A stretch of 12,936 nt of DNA from DATAEG01 sp036258135 (GTDB lineage: Bacteria; Actinomycetota; Actinomycetes; Mycobacteriales; Jatrophihabitantaceae): the NCBI GenBank assembly GCA_036258135.1, contig DATAEG010000011.1, forward strand, positions 1-12,936, read 5' to 3'. Positions 1 through 6,708 of this stretch are shown here, in pieces. Position 1 is the first letter of the stretch, and each line of letters starts with the position of its first letter. Made by a program: the position numbers and the translations under genes. Under the pieces are notes generated by a model that did not search any database, was not told where the DNA came from, and saw nothing but the letters and a program-made list of their open reading frames with translations.

Positions 1-10
1 CTCGGTGCCG

Positions 11-115
11 CTACCTAAGGAGCAGACGACGCTTCCTCATCGAGCCCTGCTCCGCCCCGGCGGTTGGACGCCACGCAGTGGCGTACGGGCGGAGCTGGGC
101 GGGACGCACGGTCAT
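11..115 (-). CDS. possible micro-ORF (34 aa) starting on the gpgP stop codon
   Basis: The ATG overlaps the gpgP TGA as ATGA, the usual geometry of translational coupling. The peptide begins MTVRPAQLRPYATAWRP and ends in a basic stretch (MRKRRLLLR). Its first 22 or so residues resemble a second micro-ORF at 11347-11427 (TVLPAHLRRPYASAWRP). The only length difference between the two DNA copies in this part is one in-frame codon. I do not recognise a family. The same DNA can fold into nested stems, so the similarity could reflect a structured element rather than a peptide. The gene that follows on this strand lies outside the window. Confidence 0.3.
   Translation of the reverse strand: MTVRPAQLRPYATAWRPTAGAEQGSMRKRRLLLR
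49..114 (-). repeat. nested stem-loop element, copy 1
   Basis: This 66-bp element is about 80% identical to 11358-11426 (53 of 66 aligned positions by hand count, plus one 3-nt gap). The outer arms at 49-57 and 87-95 pair perfectly over 9 bp. Inside them, 68-74 and 78-84 pair perfectly over 7 bp around a 3-nt loop (75-77). A conserved tail ending in GCACGGTCA on the plus strand lies outside the stem. It could be a dispersed stem-loop repeat, an RNA cis-regulator or a coding micro-ORF; see the findings. Confidence 0.6.
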
Positions 116-831
116 GTTCCGATGGTATCCGTTGCGGCCGCACCGATTGGCGCCGCCGGGGCCTCGGCGTCGATGGCTTCGGCATCCGGTTCCATAGAGA
201 CGGCTGCCGGCAACGGGATGACCGGTCCCTGCGGGCCGGCGTTGTGGGCCCGCAACCGCCATCCGGCGATGTCACGGGTGAGCTCCGACCAGTGGCAGTT
301 GGCCAGCGGCCCGAGTACGTGCATGGACTGTGGGAGCCCAAGCAGCGCCGTCGTCAATGCCATGGCCGTGGCGCTGTGCGTGACGATCACGACTATGTCG
401 ACGGCGGGCAGTTCGGCGAAGGCGGCCACCGCCCGCGCCGCGACCTCCTGACGGCTCTCACCGCCTCGCCGGGACACGTCCCGTCCGGCCAGCCAGTCGG
501 ACATCTCGTCCGGATAGCGCTCGGCCACCTCGTCGCGGGTGAGCCCTTCCCAGTGGCCGAGCGAGCGCTCGCGGAACCGGCGATCGAGGTGCAACGGTCG
601 CTCCACCGCCTTGCATAGCGTCTCGGCGGTCTGCGCCGCCCGGCGCAGGTCGGAGCTGACGATGTAGTCGGGCTCTAGCGCGGCGACGAGGACGGCGGCC
701 TCGATCGACTGCTCCCGGCCGGTCTCGTCCAGCGGCGGGTCGGCCTGTCCCTGATAGCGGCGCTCCGCGTTCCAGGCCGTGCGACCGTGTCGCCAGAGCA
801 GGACCCGTGCGGGCCCAGTCGGAGCGCCCAT
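112..831 (-). CDS. gpgP: glucosyl-3-phosphoglycerate phosphatase, histidine phosphatase superfamily
   Basis: The protein has 239 residues and belongs to the phosphoglycerate-mutase-like histidine phosphatase branch. The phosphate-accepting histidine is H15 in the LLWRHG motif, the acid is around E89 (RERSLGHWEG), and the second histidine is H152 (VTHSA). Longer matches to mycobacterial GpgP, recalled from memory, are SSDLRRA, GGESR followed by VAAR, a GLP segment and the WRL..HNA close. GpgP dephosphorylates glucosyl-3-phosphoglycerate, the second step towards methylglucose lipopolysaccharides. Position supports the call: in mycobacteria gpgP follows rsfS, as here. The ATG at 831 lies two bases after the rsfS stop, without a clear Shine-Dalgarno, so translation is probably coupled. 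Residues 200-239 form an Ala/Pro/Asp-rich tail of unknown role. A broader-specificity phosphatase remains possible. Confidence 0.78.
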   Translation of the reverse strand: MGAPTGPARVLLWRHGRTAWNAERRYQGQADPPLDETGREQSIEAAVLVAALEPDYIVSSDLRRAAQTAETLCKAVERPLHLDRRFRERSLGHWEGLTRDEVAERYPDEMSDWLAGRDVSRRGGESRQEVAARAVAAFAELPAVDIVVIVTHSATAMALTTALLGLPQSMHVLGPLANCHWSELTRDIAGWRLRAHNAGPQGPVIPLPAAVSMEPDAEAIDAEAPAAPIGAAATDTIGT

Positions 832-833
832 GG

Positions 834-1235
834 TCAGGAGGCGTTCTGGTCTTCGCCGGCCAGGGCAGGACGCGGGTCGAACGGGATGGCCGGGCAGTCC
901 CTCCACAGCCGTTCCAGCGCGTAGTACACCCGCTCCTCGGCATGTTGGACGTGCACCACGATGTCGCCGTAGTCGAGCAGGACCCAGCGGCCGTCCCGGC
1001 GGCCTTCGCGACGCAACGGCTTGGCACTGACCCGGCGCAACTGCTCCTCGACCTCGTCCACGATGGCCTCGACCTGGCGCTCGTTGCTGCCGGTTGCGAT
1101 CACGAAGACGTCCGTGATGGCCAGCCGGTCGCTGACATCGATGAGGACGATGTCGGTGGCGATCTTGTTCGCGGCGGCGTTGGCGGCGACAAGCCCGAGC
1201 TCGCGGGCGTGTTCGGTGGCAGTCATGTCGGGCAC
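834..1235 (-). CDS. rsfS: ribosomal silencing factor RsfS (Iojap/DUF143 family)
   Basis: The protein has 133 residues, the normal family size. The family core is clear: KIATDIVLIDVSD, ITDVFVIATGSNERQV, then WVLLDYGDIVVHV and an ERVYYALERLW helix. RsfS binds ribosomal protein uL14 on the large subunit and blocks subunit joining when nutrients are short. The GTG at 1235 has a GGAAG about 10 nt upstream. An in-frame ATG at 1226 gives MTATEHA, also a plausible start. The gene begins 23 nt after the fumarylacetoacetase stop and is followed two bases later by gpgP, so the three are probably cotranscribed. nadD, a common upstream partner of rsfS, is not present here. Confidence 0.93.
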   Translation of the reverse strand: MPDMTATEHARELGLVAANAAANKIATDIVLIDVSDRLAITDVFVIATGSNERQVEAIVDEVEEQLRRVSAKPLRREGRRDGRWVLLDYGDIVVHVQHAEERVYYALERLWRDCPAIPFDPRPALAGEDQNAS

Positions 1236-1258
1236 AGCGTAACGACTTCCGCCGTGGA

Positions 1259-2470
1259 TCAGCGGGTCGCGCGGATCCGGCCGACGACCTCACCCAGGCC
1301 GATCCGGGTGCCGCCAAAGCCGGGCGCGCTCGCCCGGATGACCACCGTGTCGCCGTCCTCCAGGAACGTGCGGGTGCTTCCGTCGGCCAGTTCCACGGGC
1401 TCGGTGCCGCTCCAGGTGAGCTCCAAGAAGCTGCCGCGCTGTTCGCGCCGCTGCCCGCTGACCGTGCCCGACGCCAAGAGATCGCCGGTACGCAGCGGGG
1501 CGCCGTTGACGGTCAGGTGGGCAAGCTGCTGGGGCGGCGTCCAGTACATCTCGGCGAACGGCGGCCGGGAGATCACCGTGCCGTTCCATTCGACCTCGAG
1601 CGTCAGGTCGAGCCCCCAGGACCGGTCGTCGCGCAGGTACGGCAACACCGGTGGGTCCTGCGTGGGGGCGACGGTCCGGGCCGCATGGAGTGCCGCCAGC
1701 GGGAGGACCCACGCCGACATCGATGTGGCGAACGACTTGCCCAGGAACGGCCCGAGCGGGACGTACTCCCACGACTGGATGTCGCGGGCGGACCAGTCGT
1801 TGACCAGGACGACGCCGAAGACGTGATCGACGAAGGCGCTCACGTCCACGGGCCGTCCCAGCTCGCTGCCTACCCCGACCACGAAGCCCACCTCGGCCTC
1901 GATGTCGAGCCGGCGAGACGGACCGAAGGTGGGCGCGGCGTCGGCGGGGGCCTTGCGCTGCCCGCTGGGGCGGACCACGTCCGTGCCGGATACGACCACG
2001 CTGCCGGACCGCCCGTGGTAGCCGATGGGCAGGTGCTTCCAGTTCGGCGTCAGCGGCGCCTGATCCGGCCGGAAGATGCGGCCGACGTTCGTGGCGTGCG
2101 CCTCGCTGGAGTAAAAGTCGACGTAGTCGGCGACGGTGAACGGCAGACGCAGGTTGTGTGCGTCGACCGGCCGCAGCAGCGGTTCGAGCCGCTCCCGATG
2201 CGAGTCGTCGCTCAGCCAGGTGGTGATCTCAGCGCGCACCTCGGCCCAGATCCGGGGACCGGCGGCCATCAGCGGGTCGAGCAAGCCGGCGTTGAAGAGC
2301 TCGGCGTGATCGGAGGCCGTGGCGGCGCCGGCCGCGGCCAGGGGCAGAGTTTGGTCGCCGATGCGAACGACCAGCTCCGCGCTGCCGTCCTTGTGCGCGG
2401 CGACGCCGTAGGGCAGCGCCTCGAGGCCGAACAACCCCTCATTGGCGCCGAGCACCCAAGTGGACGTCAC
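1259..2470 (-). CDS. fahA: fumarylacetoacetase
   Basis: This 403-residue enzyme catalyses the last step of tyrosine/homogentisate catabolism, splitting 4-fumarylacetoacetate into fumarate and acetoacetate. The N-terminal SH3-like domain spans about residues 1-115 and the FAH catalytic domain the rest. Family motifs are DFYSSEAHATNVG (metal ligand D118, catalytic H125), GYHGR (150-154), EAEVGF with metal ligands E191 and E193, NDWSARDIQSWEY (D225), K245 in LGKSF, and SGTVSG. A GTG at 2470 is preferred because GAGG sits 7 nt upstream; an in-frame GTG at 2476 is too close to it. No other tyrosine-catabolism gene is visible. The initiation region lies inside or next to a 29-bp dyad (2472-2500), so operator or RNA-hairpin control is plausible. 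Confidence 0.95.
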   Translation of the reverse strand: MTSTWVLGANEGLFGLEALPYGVAAHKDGSAELVVRIGDQTLPLAAAGAATASDHAELFNAGLLDPLMAAGPRIWAEVRAEITTWLSDDSHRERLEPLLRPVDAHNLRLPFTVADYVDFYSSEAHATNVGRIFRPDQAPLTPNWKHLPIGYHGRSGSVVVSGTDVVRPSGQRKAPADAAPTFGPSRRLDIEAEVGFVVGVGSELGRPVDVSAFVDHVFGVVLVNDWSARDIQSWEYVPLGPFLGKSFATSMSAWVLPLAALHAARTVAPTQDPPVLPYLRDDRSWGLDLTLEVEWNGTVISRPPFAEMYWTPPQQLAHLTVNGAPLRTGDLLASGTVSGQRREQRGSFLELTWSGTEPVELADGSTRTFLEDGDTVVIRASAPGFGGTRIGLGEVVGRIRATR

Positions 2471-2471
2471 C

Positions 2472-2500
2472 CGCACACCTCATCACAAATCAGGTGTGCG
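2472..2500. promoter_or_regulatory. 29-bp dyad between fahA and the RNHCP gene
   Basis: The arms CGCACACCT (2472-2480) and AGGTGTGCG (2492-2500) are perfect 9-bp inverted repeats separated by 11 nt. It lies in the only upstream region shared by the divergent fahA and RNHCP genes. On the minus strand the right-hand arm carries the fahA Shine-Dalgarno (GAGG). On the plus strand it lies just upstream of a possible -10 (TAGACT, 2517-2522). It could be a repressor operator or a hairpin that hides the fahA ribosome-binding site. The cognate regulator is unknown. Confidence 0.55.
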
Positions 2501-2560
2501 CCGGACGGCGCGTCCCTAGACTGCGAGCCGACCAGTCCGACCGACCGAAAGGAGCATCCA

Positions 2561-2647
2561 ATGTCAGTCTCACCGAACGACCCGGCTCCGAAAGGTCTGT
2601 CGACTTGGCGTTCTCTCGTTCGTTTCAGTGCGGCCACTGCGGCGTAG
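2561..2647 (+). CDS. 28-codon reading frame with strong RBS, out of frame with RNHCP gene
   Basis: The ATG at 2561 follows GAAAGGAG with a 6-nt spacer, the best initiation signal in this region. It reads MSVSPNDPAPKGLSTW and stops at 2647, inside the conserved RNHCP coding region in another frame. A -1 shift (or a one-base deletion in the recent past) between about 2590 and 2615 would join it to the RNHCP frame. It is either the displaced N-terminus of the RNHCP protein or a leader ORF. I cannot decide between them from sequence alone. Confidence 0.35.
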   Translation: MSVSPNDPAPKGLSTWRSLVRFSAATAA

Positions 2648-2967
2648 CCGTCTCATTGGACGCACCCGGCACCTCGCACCGCAACCACTGTCCCGCCTGC
2701 CTCTGGTCCCGGCACCTCGACCGCAACGCGCCCGGTGACCGCGACGCTCGCTGCCCGGGTGGGATGGAACCGATCGCCGTTACGGTCCGCGGTGAAGGTC
2801 GGTGGATGCTCATCCATCGCTGCCTCGACTGTGGCCGGCTCCGGCTCAACCGCACCGCGGCCGATGACAACCAACTACTCCTCATGCAGCTCGCCGCGCT
2901 GCCGCTGACGATGCCGCCGTTCCCGTTCCAGCCGATTGCCCGGGCTCAGGAGCCGTCCCAGCGGTAG
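2605..2967 (+). CDS. RNHCP domain zinc-ribbon protein, possibly frameshifted at its 5' end
   Basis: The frame carries the family signature SHRNHCPACLWSRHLD, preceded by FQCGHCG and followed by CPGGMEPIAV, HRCLDCG and NRTAADDN. Cysteine pairs (CGHC, HCPAC, CPGG, CLDC) suggest bound zinc. The RNHCP family has no established biochemical function to my knowledge. The frame is open from 2494, but no ATG or GTG precedes the domain. A TTG at 2605 with AAAGG about 9 nt upstream would give 120 residues beginning MAFSRSFQCGHCG. The strong ATG/Shine-Dalgarno at 2561 is in the wrong frame, so a frameshift mutation or sequencing error is also possible. The 3' end overlaps the convergent ATL gene by 22 nt. 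Confidence 0.8.
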   Translation: MAFSRSFQCGHCGVAVSLDAPGTSHRNHCPACLWSRHLDRNAPGDRDARCPGGMEPIAVTVRGEGRWMLIHRCLDCGRLRLNRTAADDNQLLLMQLAALPLTMPPFPFQPIARAQEPSQR

Positions 2968-3272
2968 CAGGCCATGTTCACGCGACCGTCGGTGACACTC
3001 ACGCCCTCGGCGCGCAGCCGTTCCAGCTGCTCGGCCTCGAGGTGGTGCGCGGGCCGCCCGTTGGCGCCGATGACGCGGTGCCACGGCACGTCGCTGCCTT
3101 CTACGGCGAGCACCCGTCCGACTGCGCGCGGCGCGCGGGACCCGACGTACTCGGCGACATCCCCGTACGACATCACTCGTCCGGGCGGGATAGCCGACAC
3201 GCACGCCAACACGGCTTCGTCGAATGTGCCGATGCGGTTGGTCCCGGCGATCGGGTAGCCGTGCGTGTCCAC
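2946..3272 (-). CDS. alkyltransferase-like protein (ATL, MGMT homologue without the active cysteine)
   Basis: About 108 residues are related to the DNA-binding domain of O6-alkylguanine-DNA alkyltransferase. The helix-turn-helix region (IPPGRVMSYGDVA) and base-flipping Y36 are present. The PCHR active site reads VPWHRV, so the alkyl-accepting cysteine is replaced by W64. This is the hallmark of ATL proteins, which bind O6-alkylguanine without repairing it and hand the lesion to nucleotide excision repair. The start is uncertain. GTG at 3272 gives MDTHGYP; a TTG at 3314, 10 nt after the moeZ stop, would add 14 residues. Neither has a good Shine-Dalgarno, which fits translation from the moeZ message. 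Mycobacteria have a comparable gene near moeZ (Rv3204, from memory). Confidence 0.88.
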   Translation of the reverse strand: MDTHGYPIAGTNRIGTFDEAVLACVSAIPPGRVMSYGDVAEYVGSRAPRAVGRVLAVEGSDVPWHRVIGANGRPAHHLEAEQLERLRAEGVSVTDGRVNMACYRWDGS

Positions 3273-3324
3273 GATGCTAAGCGTCGCACTGCCGCCTGAC
3301 GGTCTCGCCGTCAAGATCGCGGGG

Positions 3325-4485
3325 TTAGTACGACGGCAGCGACGGGTCCACTTGGTTCACCCAGGCGGTGACGCCGCCCTGGACGTGCACCGCGTCGGAG
3401 AAGCCGGCCCGCTTGACCGCGGCCAACGTTTCGGCCGAGCGCACGCCGGTCTTGCAGTACATGACGATCTGCCGGTCGTTGGGCAGCGAGGCCAGCGCCT
3501 CCCCCCGCAGGATCTGGTCCTTGGGGATGAGCGTGGCGCCGGGGATACGCACGATCTCCCACTCCGCAGGCTCCCGGACGTCGATGAGTGCGATGGGCTT
3601 CTCCGCGTCGATGAGATCCTTGAGCTCCATCGCTGTGATCGTCGATCCGGCGGCCGCACGTTGGGCGTCCTCGGAGACCACGCCGCAGAACTCCTCGTAG
3701 TCGATGAGTTCGGTGATCTTCGGTGTGTCCGGGTCCTTGCGGATCTGGACCTCGCGCCAGGCCATTTCCAGCGCGTCGAATACGAGCAGCCGACCGAGCA
3801 GCGTCTCACCGATCCCGGTGATGAGCTTGATCGCCTCGGTGACCATGACCGAGCCGATGGCCGCGCATAGCACGCCGAGGACACCGCCTTCGGCGCACGA
3901 CGGCACCATGCCCGGCGGCGGTGGGTCCGGATAGAGGTCGCGGTAGTTGGGCCCGTGCTCGTCCCAGAAGACGCTGACCTGACCGTCGAAACGGTAGATC
4001 GAGCCCCACACGTACGGTTTGCCGAGCAGCACACACGCGTCGTTGACCATGTAGCGCGTCGCGAAGTTGTCGGTGCCATCGAGAACCAGGTCGTACTGGC
4101 TGAAGATCTCTAGCACATTGTCGTTGGACAGCTGCTCGTTGTGCACCTTCACGGTGATCAGCGGGTTGATCTCGAGGACGGAATCGCGGGCGGACTCGGC
4201 CTTCGGGCGGCCCAAGTCACTCTGGCCGTGGATGATCTGGCGTTGCAGGTTGGACTCGTCGACGACGTCGAAGTCGATGATCCCGAGTGTGCCCACGCCT
4301 GCCGCAGCGAGGTACATCAACGCCGGGGAGCCCAGCCCACCCGCGCCGACACACAGCACCCGGGCGTTCTTGAGCCGCTTCTGCCCGTCCATCGCCACGT
4401 CCGGAATGATCAAGTGGCGGCTGTACCGGCGAACCTCCTGCACCGAGAGCGAATCGGCAGGCTCCACCAAAGGCGGCAGGTTCAC
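3325..4485 (-). CDS. moeZ: MoeZ: E1-like adenylyltransferase with C-terminal rhodanese domain
   Basis: The 386 residues match mycobacterial MoeZ over nearly the whole length. The N-terminal ThiF/MoeB domain shows YSRHLIIPD, the nucleotide loop GAGGLGS (47-53), DFDVVDESNLQRQ (71-83), DGTDNFATRY, and the conserved PSCAEGGVLG (C197). The rhodanese domain (about 285-386) has the persulfide cysteine C344 in YCKTGVRS. MoeZ adenylates and thiolates the C-terminal glycine of small ubiquitin-like sulfur carriers (CysO, MoaD family), feeding cysteine and molybdopterin synthesis; it acts in the cytosol. The GTG at 4485 has AAGGA at 7-nt spacing, displayed in the loop of a small hairpin (4488-4503). The ATL gene follows closely. 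Confidence 0.96.
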   Translation of the reverse strand: MNLPPLVEPADSLSVQEVRRYSRHLIIPDVAMDGQKRLKNARVLCVGAGGLGSPALMYLAAAGVGTLGIIDFDVVDESNLQRQIIHGQSDLGRPKAESARDSVLEINPLITVKVHNEQLSNDNVLEIFSQYDLVLDGTDNFATRYMVNDACVLLGKPYVWGSIYRFDGQVSVFWDEHGPNYRDLYPDPPPPGMVPSCAEGGVLGVLCAAIGSVMVTEAIKLITGIGETLLGRLLVFDALEMAWREVQIRKDPDTPKITELIDYEEFCGVVSEDAQRAAAGSTITAMELKDLIDAEKPIALIDVREPAEWEIVRIPGATLIPKDQILRGEALASLPNDRQIVMYCKTGVRSAETLAAVKRAGFSDAVHVQGGVTAWVNQVDPSLPSY

Positions 4486-4487
4486 GG

Positions 4488-4503
4488 GATGGTCCTTCCC
4501 ATC
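4488..4503 (-). promoter_or_regulatory. hairpin displaying the moeZ Shine-Dalgarno
   Basis: On the minus strand GATGG (4503-4499) pairs with CCATC (4492-4488). The 6-nt loop GAAGGA holds the ribosome-binding site, 7 nt before the GTG. The stem is short, so the effect on translation is uncertain. A TAGGCT hexamer lies further upstream on the minus strand, around 4553-4558, and could be a -10 for moeZ. Confidence 0.35.
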
Positions 4504-4585
4504 GACATCATGTACTGCCTAGTCGAACGCCGACGCGCCGCCCGGGCATTCCCAGCCTAGAAGCGCGGCCGCCGGTCCGATCCTC

Positions 4586-5647
4586 TTAGGTGGTGACGGC
4601 GTCCTTCTTTGGCACACCGGGCGGGTAGGGCCACGAGTTGGGCTGGCAGATCTTCGGCCCGGCGCCGCGGTTCTCGCGCAACGTGATCGTCTGCTGCATC
4701 ATCACCGGCGCCAGTCCGTTCGGCAGGCAGACGAAGCTATGCGTGTGGCCCAGGGCGTGCCCGAACTCGTGGTTGATCATGTAATGCCGGTAGGCGGTGA
4801 GGTCCTGGCCGAACTGCACGTCGCCGCGCACCCACCGGGCCACGTTGAGGGTGACTTGGTTGAGCCCATGCCACTCCTGCTGGCAGGACGTTTCGATCTT
4901 CTGGTCGTAGCCGCAGATCTGCCGCACCGTCATGGATGACGTGAGGGCGATCCGAACGTCCGCCTCGGGTGAGTCGACGCGCTGGAGCGCCAGCTTGCCG
5001 CTGCCGGTCCAGCTGCGCGAATCACTGAGTGTGTCGACGACGAGCCGCTGGAACGCGCCGGTGTCGACACCGGTCATGCCGTCCTCGACCTCGATGGCGT
5101 ACGTGACCAACCGGCCGTGGCCGACCGGGTTGGCGATCCCCTTGAGGATGGTGAACGTGCCCTTGCCCTGGGTGGTGTACCCGGGGCCGGGCGGAAGGGC
5201 GTCGCCGGGCAGAACCTCGGCGCCGCTCCCGGTGTCGACCTTGACACGGCTGGTCCCGGACGGCGCGCTCGCCGCCCCGCCCGTCCCACTGGCCGAGCTG
5301 CTGGTGCCGACGCCCGGCGATGCCGGGTGGTGATGATCCTGGCCGACCTCCGAGGTCAACGCGACGATAGTGATCACCGTCAGGATCGGGAGCGCGTAGG
5401 CCCGCCAGCCGAGCCGCCGGACAAAGGCATCGACACCGGCGCCGAGCTTCCGGCTGGGCGGGCGGTTGTCGGCCGGATTGGTGGGCGGCCGCCCGTTGGT
5501 CCGCTCAACCCACACGAACCGGTTCGCCCAGTCCCGGTCGTCGCCGGCCGCGAAGGAACGGGCCGCGTCGCGATGACGCGGATCGTCGGGCCTCACACGG
5601 GTGGCGAGATGGCCCGGATCGGCGGGAGACGAGGTCGGACGCGCCAC
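4586..5647 (-). CDS. DUF3152 membrane-anchored putative metalloprotease
   Basis: The protein has 353 residues from GTG 5647; a GTG at 5707 would add 20. Neither start has a good ribosome-binding site. An N-terminal basic, Pro-rich cytoplasmic part precedes one membrane segment (ALPILTVITIVAL). A Ser/Gly/Ala/Pro linker follows, then the DUF3152 domain. Near the C-terminus is HEFGHALGHTH, an HExxHxxGHxH zinc motif of the metzincin type, followed by an APVMMQQ segment that could supply a Met-turn. Four cysteines in the external domain could form two disulfides. The substrate is unknown. The mycobacterial counterpart is Rv3207c, next to moeZ as here. The upstream hydrolase ends 79 nt before this start (19 nt for the longer form), so cotranscription is likely. 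Confidence 0.85.
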   Translation of the reverse strand: MARPTSSPADPGHLATRVRPDDPRHRDAARSFAAGDDRDWANRFVWVERTNGRPPTNPADNRPPSRKLGAGVDAFVRRLGWRAYALPILTVITIVALTSEVGQDHHHPASPGVGTSSSASGTGGAASAPSGTSRVKVDTGSGAEVLPGDALPPGPGYTTQGKGTFTILKGIANPVGHGRLVTYAIEVEDGMTGVDTGAFQRLVVDTLSDSRSWTGSGKLALQRVDSPEADVRIALTSSMTVRQICGYDQKIETSCQQEWHGLNQVTLNVARWVRGDVQFGQDLTAYRHYMINHEFGHALGHTHSFVCLPNGLAPVMMQQTITLRENRGAGPKICQPNSWPYPPGVPKKDAVTT

Positions 5648-5726
5648 GCTGCCAGATTGGCATAGGACGATTGCGATCAAGGGGAGATCGCGTGTGTCCA
5701 AAGGCACAACTTGGCAACGCGGCCTG

Positions 5727-6698
5727 CTATCGCGCGTCCGCGGCGCGGAGCAGCCCGAGTATGGCTCGCGCGGTCAGCCTGGGCTCCTCCATCTGCGCGG
5801 TGTGCCCGACGTCGTTTAGCACCAATAGCCGGCAGTCTGGGATGGCCCGTGCCACCCGCGGTGCCAGTCGGACGTCGACCAGCTTGTCCCGGTCGCCCCA
5901 CACCACCAGGCTCGGGGCGTGGATCTTGGTGAGCTCACGCCAGGCCGACATCGGCCCGACGGCGAGCCAGTGTCGGACCAGACCACGCAACGAGCGAGTG
6001 AACGCAGTCGTCGTCCAGGGCTGTCCGCGCCGCTCGGTCAGCTCCTCGACGGCCTGCTCCAGGCGTTCAGGCGGCAGACGATCGACATCGGCGAAGCAAA
6101 GGCGCAGCGTCCCGAGCACCCGCGTGCGCACCGGCAGCAGCGACAACCGGCGCTCGACGAGGCTGCTGGCCGGGCCCGGCACGAGCAGCAAGCCGATGAG
6201 CGGGTCGGCGGTCGGCCTCACGAGCCGAAGGTCCGGGACGGCCGGGGAGATCAACGTCAGGGTGCGGACCAGGTCGGGGCGGGTGGCCGCCACCGTGATG
6301 CTCACAGCCCCGCCCATCGAGTTGCCGAGCAGATGAACCGGGCCGCGCCCGGACTGCTCGATATGCCCGACGATGACGCGGGCCGCCGCGGCTATCGAGT
6401 AGGCGCCACCCGGGGCCGGGCCGGAGCGGCCGAACCCGGGCAGGTCGAGCGCGGTCGCGTCCAGCCACGGCGCCAGCAACGCGGCCAGGTCCGTCCAGTT
6501 GGTCGAGGAGCCGGCCAACCCGTGGACGTACACCGCCGGCTGGCCGTGCGCCGACGTGCTGGGGGTGTGCCGGACGAAGACGGACGCTCCGGCGATCGAT
6601 TCGGTCCGGCCGGGCCAGGGCGGACCGATCGGATCGAAGTCAGGCAGCGGCACGTCGGCGAGCTCGGCCACCGCAGCGGGACCGGTGCGGCGCGGCAT
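5727..6698 (-). CDS. alpha/beta hydrolase
   Basis: The 323 residues have an alpha/beta hydrolase fold. The oxyanion-hole region is VHGLAGSS (58-65), the nucleophile elbow GNSMGG (S127), the acid in VVWGDRDKLVD (probably D271) and the catalytic histidine H299 (NDVGHTAQME). Residues 155-255 form a cap-like insertion. There is no signal peptide, so it should be cytosolic. The substrate cannot be read from sequence; esterase, lipase or epoxide hydrolase-like activity are all possible. The ATG at 6698 is chosen because any longer start would run into the Ku coding region. It begins 10 nt after the ku stop, so it is probably translated from the ku message. Confidence 0.9.
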   Translation of the reverse strand: MPRRTGPAAVAELADVPLPDFDPIGPPWPGRTESIAGASVFVRHTPSTSAHGQPAVYVHGLAGSSTNWTDLAALLAPWLDATALDLPGFGRSGPAPGGAYSIAAAARVIVGHIEQSGRGPVHLLGNSMGGAVSITVAATRPDLVRTLTLISPAVPDLRLVRPTADPLIGLLLVPGPASSLVERRLSLLPVRTRVLGTLRLCFADVDRLPPERLEQAVEELTERRGQPWTTTAFTRSLRGLVRHWLAVGPMSAWRELTKIHAPSLVVWGDRDKLVDVRLAPRVARAIPDCRLLVLNDVGHTAQMEEPRLTARAILGLLRAADAR

Positions 6699-6708
6699 AC
6701 GCGCCCGG

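Noticed and set aside
49..114. tRNA or rho-independent terminator after gpgP
   Set aside because: The stems do not form a cloverleaf and no T-tract follows the outer stem on either strand.
112..1317. 401-codon extension of the gpgP frame upstream of 831
   Set aside because: It runs through rsfS in another frame and shows no family similarity. The histidine phosphatase starts at the ATG at 831.
2561..2615. Programmed -1 frameshifting in the RNHCP gene
   Set aside because: No X-XXY-YYZ slippery heptamer or strong downstream pseudoknot was found. Mutation, sequencing error or a TTG start are simpler explanations.
5647..5707. Lipobox-like LPLIAIVLC in the extended N-terminus of the DUF3152 protein
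   Set aside because: It does not fit the lipobox consensus, and a clear membrane segment occurs about 80 residues later. It is probably upstream of the true start.
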